From the NCBI RefSeq assembly GCF_003696215.1, contig NZ_RFFG01000008.1, positions 62,001-126,000 of the forward strand: DNA of 64,000 nucleotides. Reading direction: 5' to 3'. The notes under the pieces were generated by a model. The model was not told where the DNA came from. It searched no databases and saw only the letters and a program-made list of their open reading frames with translations. Both the position numbers and the translations under genes were made by a program. The stretch comes from Actinomadura harenae (lineage in GTDB: Bacteria; Actinomycetota; Actinomycetes; Streptosporangiales; Streptosporangiaceae). Each line of letters opens with the position of its first letter. Within the stretch, counting starts at the first letter, position 1. Positions 1 through 8,436 of this stretch are shown piece by piece.

Positions 1-560
1 GTCAGGACGGTCGCGGCCGTGACGGCCCGGACCGAGTACGCCCAGTCGTGCGCCTCGCCGTGCAGGGCGTCGGCGCCGAAGAACGAGCCGTCCGCGAGGG
101 TGCCGAGCACGGCCTCCCCGCCGTACTCGCCCTCGCCGACCTTCTCCAGCTTGCCGTGCGCGACGAGCACCACCGTGTCGACGGGCTGCCCGGCGGCCAC
201 GATCACGTCGCCCGGCTCGTACTCGCGCTGCTCGAACCGGCCCGCGAGGTCGCCGAGGACGTCCTCGTCCTCGTAGCCGCGCAGCACCGGCAGCTCGCCG
301 AGCTCGAGGGGGATCACCTGGACGTTCGCGCCGGTCTGGATGAACTCGACCCGGCCGTCCCCGACGGTGTAGGCCAGCCGCCGGTTGACCCGGTACGCAC
401 CGCCCCCGCACTGCACCCACGGGAGCAGCTTGAGCAGCCAGCGCGAGGAGATGCCCTGCATCTGGGGCACGGACTTGGTCGTCGTCGCGAGGTTCCGCGC
501 CGCCGCCGTCCCCAGACTCCGCTGCTGTTGGTCGGTCTGCTGTTCGGTCACGCTGGACAC
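1..560 (-). CDS. Family 2B encapsulin shell protein (partial, N-terminal 186 residues)
   Basis: Only the N-terminal part lies in the window; the gene runs off the left edge. The protein opens with a polar, Gln-rich arm, then the block [18 protein letters not shown] (about residues 31-48) and [16 protein letters not shown], which I recognise from actinobacterial family 2B encapsulins, proteins once annotated as Crp/Fnr regulators. From about residue 94 a cyclic-nucleotide-binding fold follows ([14 protein letters not shown], then [12 protein letters not shown]). In the family, this domain is inserted in an HK97-fold capsid protein that assembles into nanocompartments loaded with isoprenoid-type enzymes. 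The HK97 part and any cargo gene are outside the window. GTG at 560 is preceded by a weak GGAACGG; GTG at 551 is an alternative. It could only be a true Crp-type regulator if no shell domain follows. Confidence 0.85.
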   Translation of the reverse strand, partial: MSSVTEQQTDQQQRSLGTAAARNLATTTKSVPQMQGISSRWLLKLLPWVQCGGGAYRVNRRLAYTVGDGRVEFIQTGANVQVIPLELGELPVLRGYEDEDVLGDLAGRFEQREYEPGDVIVAAGQPVDTVVLVAHGKLEKVGEGEYGGEAVLGTLADGSFFGADALHGEAHDWAYSVRAVTAATVL

Positions 561-659
561 CACCGTTCCGGTTCGTGTGTCGGCCGCCGAATGGCGTGCT
601 CTCGCGCACGGCCTTGCCTGACCGACACGTTGCCGGAGGATGGACCGCGTGCAGCAGTG

Positions 660-715
660 ACACTACCCAGCGTAATCACACTGACACAACGGAAGTATTA
701 CCTCACCTTGTGTCA
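660..715 (-). promoter_or_regulatory. Likely promoter of the encapsulin gene with overlapping inverted repeat
   Basis: Read on the minus strand, TTGTGT (689-684) and TAGTGT (665-660) are separated by 18 bp, a good actinobacterial vegetative promoter spacing. An 8-bp inverted repeat (tgacacaa at 682-689 and ttgtgtca at 708-715, 18 bp apart) overlaps the -35 hexamer and is a candidate operator. The segment is conspicuously AT-richer than its surroundings. The implied leader to the start codon is about 90 nt. Confidence 0.45.
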
Positions 716-744
716 CAGAAGGTGGATCCTTTAGGTGACCCTTA

Positions 745-806
745 CCCGGGCGCGCGCCCGGGCGCGCGCGGCCCGGGCGCCGGGAGCGCGCGACGGCGCC
801 CGGGCC
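745..806. terminator. Pair of GC-rich hairpins
   Basis: cccgggcgcgcgcccggg (745-762) is a perfect palindrome, followed by a 12-bp perfect stem, ggcccgggcgcc (770-781) with ggcgcccgggcc (795-806). They lie between the end of the small membrane-protein gene and the encapsulin promoter, so they probably stop transcription coming from the right. Confidence 0.5.
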
Positions 807-821
807 TGGAAGAAGTCGATC

Positions 822-852
822 ACCCGACGATCACTCTGCGTGATCATCGGGT
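822..852 (-). terminator. Stem-loop terminator downstream of the small membrane-protein gene
   Basis: acccgacgatcac (822-834) pairs with gtgatcatcgggt (840-852), 13 bp with one mismatch and a 5-nt loop, starting 22 nt after the stop codon. There is no T-run. Confidence 0.5.
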
Positions 853-873
853 CGCCGTGGGGCGGGAAGGGGC

Positions 874-1293
874 TTACAACCCGTCAGGAAGTTCGGGGAG
901 CTGGACGGTGCTCTGCGTGCGGTTCGTGCCGCCGCTCCCGCCACCGTCGAGGTCCTCGTCGTCCGGGATCATCAGGAGCGCCTGCGTCGTCTGCGACTGG
1001 CGGGTGATCACGCCGCTGGACAGGACCGTGTTGCGGTGCCGCATCGCGCCGTTCTCCCGCAGGAGGTCGTCGTTCTCCTTGCGCGCCCGCGCGAGTCGCC
1101 TGGACATCCGCGCGTAGACCAGGAAACCGCCGATGGCCGTGCCGAGGACGAACCCCGCCAGCGGCAGGCCCACCAGGCGCGGCAGAGCGAGCGCCGCCCC
1201 GGCCGCGACGACGAGCGCCACCACCGCCGCGAGCGCGCCGAAATGCAGCTCCGCCCAGTCGAGGGCCGCGTTGACAGGCTTGGGGATCCGCAC
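874..1293 (-). CDS. Small membrane protein of unknown function
   Basis: A 139-residue protein with no family I can name. A short polar N-terminus is followed by two hydrophobic segments (about 20-37 and 42-60), then a charged Arg/Lys/Glu helix (62-86) that could form a coiled coil, and a polar C-terminal tail rich in Gly, Asp and Thr. The topology suggests a two-helix membrane hairpin with a cytoplasmic tail. The GTG start at 1293 has a good GGAGGAG eight to nine bases upstream. It diverges from lpdA. Confidence 0.75.
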   Translation of the reverse strand: MRIPKPVNAALDWAELHFGALAAVVALVVAAGAALALPRLVGLPLAGFVLGTAIGGFLVYARMSRRLARARKENDDLLRENGAMRHRNTVLSSGVITRQSQTTQALLMIPDDEDLDGGGSGGTNRTQSTVQLPELPDGL

Positions 1294-1448
1294 CTTGGAC
1301 TACTCCTCCGGAGGTGTGACGGGGACGGGCGTCCATTGAACGTTACCGTCCCGCAACCAGGGCCGACCCTGACACAGTGTGACGAACGCCTCCCCGGTGA
1401 CGGCGCATAAGATGCGAGCACTGCTCCGCGCGCAATATCGTCGGAGGA

Positions 1449-2852
1449 ATGAGCGAACACTTTGACGTCGTGGTCCTGGGCGCGGGCCCGGGTGGCTATG
1501 TGGCCGCGATCCGCGCGGCCCAGCTGGGCCTGAAGACGGCCATCATCGAGGAGCGGTACTGGGGCGGTGTCTGCCTCAACGTCGGCTGCATCCCCTCGAA
1601 GGCCCTGCTGCGCAACGCCGAGCTGGCCCACATCTTCACCACCGAGCAGGAGAAGTACGGGATCAAGGCCGAGGGCCCGGTGTCGTTCGACTACGGGGTG
1701 GCCTACCAGCGCAGCCGTCAGGTCTCGGAGAAGCTCGTCAAGGGCGTCCAGTTCCTGATGAAGAAGAACAAGATCACGACCTTCGACGGCCGTGGCACGT
1801 TCACCGACCCGAACACCCTTCAGGTCGCCAAGAAGGACGGCTCGTCCGAGACCGTGACCTTCGACAACTGCATCATCGCGGCGGGCGCGCACACCCGCCT
1901 GCTGCCGGGCACCAAGCTGTCCGAGCGCGTGGTGACGTTCGAGGAGCAGATCCTCTCCTCCGAGCTGCCCGAGAGCATCGTGATCGCGGGCGCGGGCGCC
2001 ATCGGCGTCGAGTTCGCCTACGTCCTGCACAACTACGGCGTCAAGGTCACGATCGTCGAGTTCCTCGACCGGATGGTCCCGAACGAGGACGCCGACGTCT
2101 CCAAGGAGCTCAACCGCCGCTACAAGAAGCTCGGCATCGAGGTCCTCACCTCCACCCGGGTCGACGCGATCGACGACTCCGGCGCGAAGGTCAAGGTCAC
2201 GATCACCGGCAAGGACGGCGCCCAGAAGGTCCTGGAGACCGACAAGGTCCTCCAGGCCATCGGCTTCGCCCCGAACGTCGAGGGCTACGGCCTCGACAAG
2301 GCCGGCGTCCAGCTGACCGAGCGCGGCGCGATCGACGTGGACGGCCGCTGCCGCACGTCCGTCCCGCACATCTACGCGATCGGCGACGTCACCGCCAAGC
2401 TGATGCTCGCGCACGCCGCCGAGGCCATGGGCATCGTCGCCGCCGAGACCATCGCGGACGCCGAGACCATGGAGATCGACTTCGTCATGGTCCCGCGCGC
2501 CACCTACTGCCAGCCGCAGGTCGCGTCCTTCGGCTACACCGAGCAGCAGGCCCGCGACCTCGGCTACGACGTGCAGGTCGCCAAGTTCCCGTACAGCGCC
2601 AACGGCAAGGCCCTCGGCATGGGCGAGGACGTCGGCTTCGTCAAGCTGGTCTCGGACGCCAAGTACGGCGAGCTCCTCGGCGGCCACCTGATCGGCCCCG
2701 AGGTCACCGAGCTCCTGCCGGAGCTCACCCTGGCCCAGCAGTGGGACCTCACCGTCCACGAGGTCGCCCGCAACATCCACGCCCACCCGACCCTGGGCGA
2801 GGCCGTCAAGGAGGCCGTCCACGGCCTCGCCGGCCACATGATCAACCTCTAG
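1449..2852 (+). CDS. lpdA: Dihydrolipoyl dehydrogenase (E3)
   Basis: A 467-residue, cytoplasmic FAD- and NAD-dependent disulfide oxidoreductase that reoxidises dihydrolipoamide in the 2-oxoacid dehydrogenase complexes and usually the glycine cleavage system. The sequence shows the FAD-binding GAGPGG at 11-16, the redox-active pair in [13 protein letters not shown] (Cys42 and Cys47), an NAD-binding [10 protein letters not shown] near 181, and the C-terminal catalytic HPTLGE (His446, Glu451). Length is normal for the family. The start is fixed by similarity; the GGAGG lies only one base from ATG, unusually close. No E1 or E2 gene is adjacent, so E3 is a stand-alone gene here. A strong terminator follows. 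Confidence 0.96.
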   Translation: MSEHFDVVVLGAGPGGYVAAIRAAQLGLKTAIIEERYWGGVCLNVGCIPSKALLRNAELAHIFTTEQEKYGIKAEGPVSFDYGVAYQRSRQVSEKLVKGVQFLMKKNKITTFDGRGTFTDPNTLQVAKKDGSSETVTFDNCIIAAGAHTRLLPGTKLSERVVTFEEQILSSELPESIVIAGAGAIGVEFAYVLHNYGVKVTIVEFLDRMVPNEDADVSKELNRRYKKLGIEVLTSTRVDAIDDSGAKVKVTITGKDGAQKVLETDKVLQAIGFAPNVEGYGLDKAGVQLTERGAIDVDGRCRTSVPHIYAIGDVTAKLMLAHAAEAMGIVAAETIADAETMEIDFVMVPRATYCQPQVASFGYTEQQARDLGYDVQVAKFPYSANGKALGMGEDVGFVKLVSDAKYGELLGGHLIGPEVTELLPELTLAQQWDLTVHEVARNIHAHPTLGEAVKEAVHGLAGHMINL

Positions 2853-2880
2853 CGACCCGGCACCACCACGGCGCTCACAC

Positions 2881-2909
2881 CGGCCGTCCCCGCCCCGCGG
2901 GGACGGCCG
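2881..2909 (+). terminator. Rho-independent terminator after lpdA
   Basis: A perfect 13-bp stem (cggccgtccccgc at 2881-2893, gcggggacggccg at 2897-2909) with a CCC loop, followed by a short T-run at 2916-2919. Confidence 0.85.
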
Positions 2910-3076
2910 CGTGCGTTTTCCCTCCACGAACGGCAGGCGATCCACTGCCGCAGAGCCTCCCGACGCCTGCGCACCACAGCGCCACGCCCGCGGGGGCGGG
3001 CCGGCGCACGCGAGTGGTGGGCGCGCGCCCGGCGCGGAGGGCGCTTTGCGCCCGGAGTGCCGGGCTGGTGGGGTGG

Positions 3077-3172
3077 CGCAACGAATCGCCGGGGTGGGCG
3101 GGGTAGACGCAACGAAACTCCTGGTCAGCGCAATTTCGTGGGGTTGGGTGTGGGGCGCGGCGTTCCTAGGCT
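3077..3172 (+). promoter_or_regulatory. Promoter of the DDAH-like gene with phased CGCAA repeats
   Basis: TTGGGT (3144-3149) and TAGGCT (3167-3172) with a 17-bp spacer form a plausible promoter. Upstream, cgcaacgaa occurs at 3077-3085 and 3108-3116, and cgcaatttcgt at 3129-3139. The repeat starts are 31 and 21 bp apart, so they fall on one face of the helix, as expected for an oligomeric activator of the Lrp/AsnC type. The rest of 2910-3214 shows no gene. Confidence 0.45.
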
Positions 3173-3214
3173 TTCGATCATCTGAGGCCCGTGGACTGAG
3201 CAGGAGCGCGTGTC

Positions 3215-4072
3215 ATGACCGTCACCCCCACCCAGCAGCCGTCCGCCGCACCGGCGATCCCGGAGCGGACGGCGCTCCGGCGGCACTACCTGATGTGCCG
3301 TCCGGAACACTTCGCGGTCACCTATGCGATCAACCCGTGGATGGACCCGTCGGCCGGGGCGAGCGCGGAGCTCGCCGTGGCGCAGTGGGAGGAGCTGCGC
3401 TCGACGTACCTGGCGCTCGGGCATGAGGTGAGCCTGATCGACCCGCTGCCCGGCATGCCCGACATGGTGTTCGCGGCCAACGGCGCGCTGGTGGTGGGCG
3501 GGCGGGCGTACGGCGCCCGGTTCACCTTCGAGGAGCGGGCGGCCGAGGGCCCCGCGTACAGCGACTGGCTGCGCGCGAACGGGTTCCCGGACGTCCGCGA
3601 CCCCGAGCACACCAACGAGGGCGAGGGCGACTTCCTCACGATGGACCGGCTGATCCTGGCCGGGACGGGGTTCCGGACGGACCTGGCGGCGCACCAGGAG
3701 GCGCAGGAGTTCCTGGGCCGTCCCGTGGTGACGCTGCGGCTGGTGGACCCGCGCTTCTACCACCTGGACACGGCACTGTTCCCGCTGGACGGCGAGAACG
3801 TCGCGTACTTCCCGGGGGCGTTCTCGCCGGGCAGCCGCGCGGTGCTGGAGCGGCTGTTCCCGGACGCGGTGATCGCGACCGAGGAGGACGCGGCGGTCCT
3901 CGGCCTGAACGCGGTGAGCGACGGCCGGAACGTGGTGGTGAACGCGGAGGCCACCGGGCTGGTCAAGACACTGGCCGAGCACGGCTTCGAGCCGGTCCCG
4001 GTGGACCTGGCGGAGCTGCGCAAGGCGGGCGGCGGGCCGAAGTGCTGCACGCTCGAACTGCGGTCCAACTGA
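3215..4072 (+). CDS. Dimethylarginine dimethylaminohydrolase-like amidinohydrolase
   Basis: A 285-residue cytoplasmic member of the guanidino-modifying superfamily (pentein fold). It has the catalytic set in order: Asp83 (MPDMVF), Glu137/Asp139 (EGEGDF), His183 (YHLDTALFPL) and the nucleophile in KCCTLE near the C-terminus (Cys277/Cys278). Enzymes of this type hydrolyse Nw-methylated arginine to citrulline and an amine, or act in arginine/ornithine catabolism; actinobacterial relatives are often paired with ornithine aminotransferase rocD, which is not adjacent here. ATG at 3215 has GGAG eight bases upstream. The exact substrate cannot be read from the sequence. Confidence 0.88.
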   Translation: MTVTPTQQPSAAPAIPERTALRRHYLMCRPEHFAVTYAINPWMDPSAGASAELAVAQWEELRSTYLALGHEVSLIDPLPGMPDMVFAANGALVVGGRAYGARFTFEERAAEGPAYSDWLRANGFPDVRDPEHTNEGEGDFLTMDRLILAGTGFRTDLAAHQEAQEFLGRPVVTLRLVDPRFYHLDTALFPLDGENVAYFPGAFSPGSRAVLERLFPDAVIATEEDAAVLGLNAVSDGRNVVVNAEATGLVKTLAEHGFEPVPVDLAELRKAGGGPKCCTLELRSN

Positions 4073-4115
4073 CCCCAGTTGGTCCCTTTTGTCCGGCGTC
4101 CGGGACGATGAGGTC

Positions 4116-4916
4116 ATGCTGCTCGAGGACTCTCACGGCCACCTCCCGTTCGACGGCGCCGACAACGTGCGCGACCTGGGCGGGCATCCCCTGCCCGGGG
4201 GCGGCGCGACGGCGTCCGGCCGGGTCCTGCGCGCGGACGCGCTGACCCGGCTGAGCGACGCCGACGTGCGGCGGCTGGCGGAGTTCGGGGTCCGGACGGT
4301 CATCGACTTCCGGACCCCCATGGAGGTCGACACCAACGGCCGCGACCGGCTCCCGGACGGCGTGCGGACCGTCCACCTCCCCGTCGGCGGCGGCAACCTG
4401 AGCGTGTTCTACGACGTGATCGGCAGCGGCGACGCCGTCCGGCAGCGCGAGGCGTTCGGGGACGGCCGGCTCGAGGGCCTCATGATCGACATCAACCGGA
4501 CGTTCGTCCGGGACGAGGCGGAGCGCGGCCGGTTCGCCGACGCGGTCCGGCTCGTCGCGGACGCCGGGTCGGGGCCGCTGCTGTTCCACTGCACGGCGGG
4601 CAAGGACCGCACCGGCTGGCTGGCCGCCGTCCTGCTGGCCGCGGTCGGCGTGGAGCGTGCCACGATCATGGACGACTTCCTCCGCTCCAACCACTACCTG
4701 CGGCGCACCACCGGGAAGATCCTCGAGGCGATCGGCGAGATGGGCCAGATGGCCGAGCCGGAGCTGCTGCGCCCGCTGCTGGAGCAGCGGCCCGCCTACC
4801 TGGAGGCCGCGTTCAACGAGGCGGACGCCCTGTTCGGCTCGTTCGACGACTTCCTCCGGGACGGCATGGGACTGGACGCCGCGACGCTCGACGCGTTGCG
4901 CGCCGCCCTCACCTGA
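4116..4916 (+). CDS. Tyrosine-protein phosphatase (IphP/PTP-like)
   Basis: A 266-residue cytoplasmic phosphatase. It starts with the family block NVRDLGGHP (about 17-25) and carries the P-loop HCTAGKDRTG with nucleophile Cys159 and Arg165 (CX5R). A general-acid Asp is not obvious from the sequence alone. Family members dephosphorylate phosphotyrosine or phosphoinositides, and some act on sugar phosphates. I chose ATG 4116 over the upstream TTG at 4089 because the conserved N-terminus starts shortly after it. It follows the DDAH-like gene on the same strand by 43 nt and may be co-transcribed. Confidence 0.88.
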   Translation: MLLEDSHGHLPFDGADNVRDLGGHPLPGGGATASGRVLRADALTRLSDADVRRLAEFGVRTVIDFRTPMEVDTNGRDRLPDGVRTVHLPVGGGNLSVFYDVIGSGDAVRQREAFGDGRLEGLMIDINRTFVRDEAERGRFADAVRLVADAGSGPLLFHCTAGKDRTGWLAAVLLAAVGVERATIMDDFLRSNHYLRRTTGKILEAIGEMGQMAEPELLRPLLEQRPAYLEAAFNEADALFGSFDDFLRDGMGLDAATLDALRAALT

Positions 4917-4969
4917 CGTCCGCCCGGGGAGCATCGCGGAAGCCTGCTGCTGAAGCTCACTTATGTAGC

Positions 4970-5980
4970 GTGAGGGACATGTGGGAGCAGACGCGGGCAC
5001 GCCTGAACGATGACCGGTACGGATTCGGGCTCGCCGCGGCGGCGCTGTACCCGGACGTCCCGCGCGTCGAGGACACGACCCTGCTGACACGTCCCGAGTG
5101 GATCCCAGACGCCCCGGCGCCCCTGGCGGACGTCCGGACGCACTGGGTGCCCCTCCCGGATCCTCCCGCCGTCACATCGCCCATGGCGGGCCTTCCAGAG
5201 GGCTTCACCAGTTACGCGGACGCCATGGCGGCCCTCGCGCGCCCGCGCGTCTTCGAGGACAGGTCGTCCTACCGGCTCCTCGCCGTGGACGACCTGACGC
5301 TGACCTTCGGCCCCGCCCACTACTTCGACGGCGTGAACGTGGGCGAGGCCGTCGCGCACGAGCTGGTCGCGGACGTCCCCGGGCTTCCGGTGCGGACGGC
5401 GGTCGGCGACCCGACCGACCTGACGCGGCGTCCGTCGCTGCTCGCGATCACGACGCTGACGGTCACGACGTCCGGACGGTACGTCCTGCACTGGCGGGAC
5501 CCGGCGATGGTCGCGCACGCGGGCGGGCTGCACCACGTGATGCCGGTCGGGCTGTTCCAGCCGCTGACCGGACGCGCCGCCGAGCTCGACCCGTGGTTCA
5601 CGATGGTCCGCGAGTACTCGGAGGAGCTGCTCGGCGCGTCCGAGGAGTACCCGGACGACTTCGACCAGGAGGCATGGCCGTTCCACCGGCGGATGACCGG
5701 GGCGCTGCGCGACGGCTCCCTGCGCGCCTACCATCTCGGGCTCGGCGCCGACCCGCTGACGCTGGCCCTCGACCTGCTGACCGTCGTCGTGTTCGAGGAC
5801 GAGGCGTTCGACGCGCTGTTCGGCGAGCGGCTCGTCCGGGAGAACGAGGAGGGACGCGTCCGGCTCGCGGACTTCGACGGGTCCGTGCCCGAGCCGGCGC
5901 AGCCCGCCGGCGCCGCCGCCCTGCGACTGGCGTGGCGGCACCGGCGCGCCCTGGGGATCACTCCCCGGCGAGCGCCGTGA
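4970..5980 (+). CDS. Conserved hypothetical protein, resembles the effector half of XRE regulators
   Basis: 336 residues, soluble, no signal peptide. The middle part (YRLLAVDDLTLTFGP, then YFDGVNVGEAVAHE, and later VAHAGGLHHVMPVGLFQP) resembles the C-terminal region of a group of actinobacterial helix-turn-helix proteins, from memory, but no DNA-binding domain is visible here. Function unknown. Start: GTG 4970 or ATG 4979; neither has a normally spaced ribosome site, and TATGTA at 4962-4967 raises the possibility of a very short leader. Its last 23 bp overlap the convergent acyltransferase gene. Confidence 0.75.
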   Translation: MRDMWEQTRARLNDDRYGFGLAAAALYPDVPRVEDTTLLTRPEWIPDAPAPLADVRTHWVPLPDPPAVTSPMAGLPEGFTSYADAMAALARPRVFEDRSSYRLLAVDDLTLTFGPAHYFDGVNVGEAVAHELVADVPGLPVRTAVGDPTDLTRRPSLLAITTLTVTTSGRYVLHWRDPAMVAHAGGLHHVMPVGLFQPLTGRAAELDPWFTMVREYSEELLGASEEYPDDFDQEAWPFHRRMTGALRDGSLRAYHLGLGADPLTLALDLLTVVVFEDEAFDALFGERLVRENEEGRVRLADFDGSVPEPAQPAGAAALRLAWRHRRALGITPRRAP

Positions 5981-7412
5981 GCTCGTTCAGCGCGTCGGCG
6001 AGGTGGTCGACCAGCTCGTCCGGGTCCGGGACGAGGTCGCGGCAGGTCACCAGGCCGACGTGGACGGTCCCGTCGTAGGAGAACACCGTGATGTTCAGGC
6101 CGCCGCTGACGCCGCTGACCACCGAGAGCGGGTAGTACGCGAGGACCCGCGCGCCGCACAGGTACAGCGGGAACTGCGGGCCCGGGACGTTCGACACGAT
6201 GAGGTTCAGCGGACGGACCGGCAGCCCCGGCAGCACGCTCAGCGCGAGCCGCGCGACGGGCCCGGCGAGCGGCGCGGGCACCAGCCCGGTGAGGTCCCGC
6301 ACCCACGCCCCGGACGATCCGACGAACCGCCGCTTGGCCCGCTCCATGTCGTCCCGGACGGCCGCGTACCGGTCGGCCGGGTCGGGGACGTGCACGGCGA
6401 GCGGCGCCGACATCAGCGACACCTGGTTCCCCGCCTCGCTCCCGGCCCCGCCGGCGCCCGTGGGGCGCAGCGACACCGGGACGCCGGCGACGAGCGGGCC
6501 GTCCGGGAGCGCGCCGCGCTTGTCCAGCCAGGTCCGCAGCGCGGACGCGCAGACCGCCATCACCACGTCGTTGACGCTGCCGCCGAGCGCCGTCCGGACC
6601 CGCTTGACCTCCGCCAGCGGCAGGTCGGCGAACGCGACCGCGCGGTGCGGCCCGACCGGGCCGTTGAACGGCGTCGGCGGCGCGCTGACCCGCGGGGCCT
6701 CCGGCACCGGCTCCATGCCGAGCGCGCCCTGGACGGCGTGGGAGACCCGCGCGACGCCGGGCAGCGCCGCCACGCCCGGCACCTCGTCCAGGTGCGGGGC
6801 CGTGCGCGCCACCGACAGCGCGGCGCGGAACGGGTGCGCCGCGGTCCTCAGCAGGCCCGTGCCGACCCGCGAGAACGGGCTCGGGGCCCGCAGCGGGGCG
6901 GCGTCGTCGGCGGGCAGCTCGCGCGGCTGGGGCGACAGGTCGAGCAGCGCGGCGAGCGTCTCGGCGGCCAGCACGCCGTCGACCGCGGCGTGGTGCGCCT
7001 TGACGTACACGGCGGCCCGGCCGCCCTCCAGGCCCTGGACCAGCACCAGTTCCCACAGTGGACGGCCCCGTTCGAGCGGCCGCGCGTGCAGCTCCGCGAT
7101 GGCCTCGGCGAGTTGCGCGGCGGTGCCGGGGGCGGGCAGCGTCATCTCCGAGACGTGCCGCGCGGGGTCGAAGCCGGGGTCGTCCTCCCAGTAGGGGTGG
7201 TCGAGGCCGAAGGGGACGGCGGCGAGCCGCTGCCGGAGGGGCCGGGCCGCGAGGTGCGCGCGCTCGCGGATGAGCTCCACGGCGGCGGCCACCGTGACCC
7301 GGCCGCCCGGCAGCGCCCCCGGATCGAGGATGCCGAGCCCCGCGATGTGGGCGTGTGTGCCGCCGCTCTCGGCGTGGAGGAAGGTGGCGTCCAGGGTGGT
7401 CAGCTGCGTCAT
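5958..7412 (-). CDS. Wax ester synthase/diacylglycerol acyltransferase (WS/DGAT)
   Basis: A 484-residue acyl-CoA acyltransferase that makes triacylglycerol or wax esters at the cytoplasmic membrane. The active-site HHAAVDG is at 140-146 (HHXXXDG), and the family PLW motif appears as RGRPLWE at 116-122. Further family blocks are VNDVVMAVCA and the C-terminal SNVPGPQFPLYLCGARV. Length is typical. Start ATG 7412 gives the usual N-terminus (LTTLDATFLHAES); the upstream GGGACA is a weak ribosome site. The neighbouring plsC-like gene at 9463 belongs to the same glycerolipid pathway but is not in one operon with it. Confidence 0.93.
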   Translation of the reverse strand: MTQLTTLDATFLHAESGGTHAHIAGLGILDPGALPGGRVTVAAAVELIRERAHLAARPLRQRLAAVPFGLDHPYWEDDPGFDPARHVSEMTLPAPGTAAQLAEAIAELHARPLERGRPLWELVLVQGLEGGRAAVYVKAHHAAVDGVLAAETLAALLDLSPQPRELPADDAAPLRAPSPFSRVGTGLLRTAAHPFRAALSVARTAPHLDEVPGVAALPGVARVSHAVQGALGMEPVPEAPRVSAPPTPFNGPVGPHRAVAFADLPLAEVKRVRTALGGSVNDVVMAVCASALRTWLDKRGALPDGPLVAGVPVSLRPTGAGGAGSEAGNQVSLMSAPLAVHVPDPADRYAAVRDDMERAKRRFVGSSGAWVRDLTGLVPAPLAGPVARLALSVLPGLPVRPLNLIVSNVPGPQFPLYLCGARVLAYYPLSVVSGVSGGLNITVFSYDGTVHVGLVTCRDLVPDPDELVDHLADALNELTALAGE

Positions 7413-7696
7413 CTGCTGGTGTCCCGCTCTCGTCGCTGGATCGTGCGCCGGGCCCTGCTGGAGGTGGTCGGTCCGCCGTGGTGGGCGTCGTGGTGGGCGT
7501 CGTCGGGGCGATGCCCTGCCTCAAGGAGTTATGCGGTACGCCACGGTAGGTCAATGCGGGATGTCAGGAAGTAACGCCGACTTAACGGGACGTTTCACCC
7601 GCTTAACTTGGGCGCCTTCGCGTGGACAGTTGGAAAATTACCTGTTTCTACCGTCCGCATGTGGTCAGATTCCCACCCTGGCTAAGCTGGTGCGCC

Positions 7697-8374
7697 ATGA
7701 CCGCACGACCACTCGCGGAGACCGTCGAGGCGGGCTGGGCCGACGCCCTCGCGCCCGTCGCCCCCCAGATCGCCGCCATGGGCGAGTTCCTGCGCACCGA
7801 GGTCGCGGCGGGACGCCGCTACCTCCCCGCCGGCCCCCACATCCTGCGCGCCTTCCAGCAGCCGTTCGCCGAGGTCCGGGTGCTGATCGTCGGGCAGGAC
7901 CCGTACCCGACCCCCGGCCACCCGGTCGGCCTGTCCTTCTCGGTCGCCCCGGACGTCCGCCCACTGCCCGGCTCGCTGATCAACATCTACCGCGAGCTGG
8001 GCAACGACCTCGGCCTGCCGCAGCCGTCCAACGGCGACCTGACCCCCTGGACGCAGCAGGGCGTCCTGCTCCTCAACCGGGCCCTCACCGTGATGCCCGG
8101 CAAGCCCGCCTCGCACCGGGGCAAGGGCTGGGAGGAGGTCACCGAGCAGGCCATCCGCGCCCTCGCCGCCCGGGGCCGTCCGCTCGTCGCGATCCTCTGG
8201 GGCCGGGACGCCCGCAACCTGCGTCCCCTCCTCGGCGGCGTCCCGTGCATCGAGTCGGCCCACCCGTCCCCCATGTCGGCCGACCGCGGGTTCTTCGGAT
8301 CCCGTCCCTTCAGCAAGGCCAACCAGCTGCTCGCCGAGCAGGGCGCGTCGCCCGTCGACTGGAAGATCCCCTGA
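7697..8374 (+). CDS. ung: Uracil-DNA glycosylase, family 1
   Basis: A 225-residue base-excision repair enzyme that removes uracil from DNA. It has the water-activating loop GQDPY at 66-70 (catalytic Asp68), the [13 protein letters not shown] block, and the DNA-intercalation loop HPSPMSA with the second catalytic His near 189. An ORF extends upstream to 7622, but ATG 7697 begins at the normal family N-terminus. TAAGCT at 7683-7688 lies 8 nt upstream with no clear ribosome site, suggesting a short-leader or leaderless transcript. Its 3' end shares a hairpin with the convergent gene. Confidence 0.95.
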   Translation: MTARPLAETVEAGWADALAPVAPQIAAMGEFLRTEVAAGRRYLPAGPHILRAFQQPFAEVRVLIVGQDPYPTPGHPVGLSFSVAPDVRPLPGSLINIYRELGNDLGLPQPSNGDLTPWTQQGVLLLNRALTVMPGKPASHRGKGWEEVTEQAIRALAARGRPLVAILWGRDARNLRPLLGGVPCIESAHPSPMSADRGFFGSRPFSKANQLLAEQGASPVDWKIP

Positions 8375-8388
8375 CCCCCTGAACGCCA

Positions 8389-8435
8389 CGAGCCGTGCTT
8401 CCGGCGCCCGGACGGGCGCCCGGGGGCACGGCTCG
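8389..8435. terminator. Bidirectional terminator hairpin
   Basis: cgagccgtgc (8389-8398) pairs perfectly with gcacggctcg (8426-8435), and the enclosed ggcgcccg/ggacgggcgcc extends the stem. It lies between the convergent ends of ung and the DUF1444-like gene. Confidence 0.75.
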
Positions 8436-8436
8436 C

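Noticed and set aside
1008..2945. 645-residue open frame antisense to lpdA
   Set aside because: It is the complement of a clear lpdA gene; such frames arise from the high GC third positions. The same holds for most long frames opposite the mce, ABC and TCS genes.
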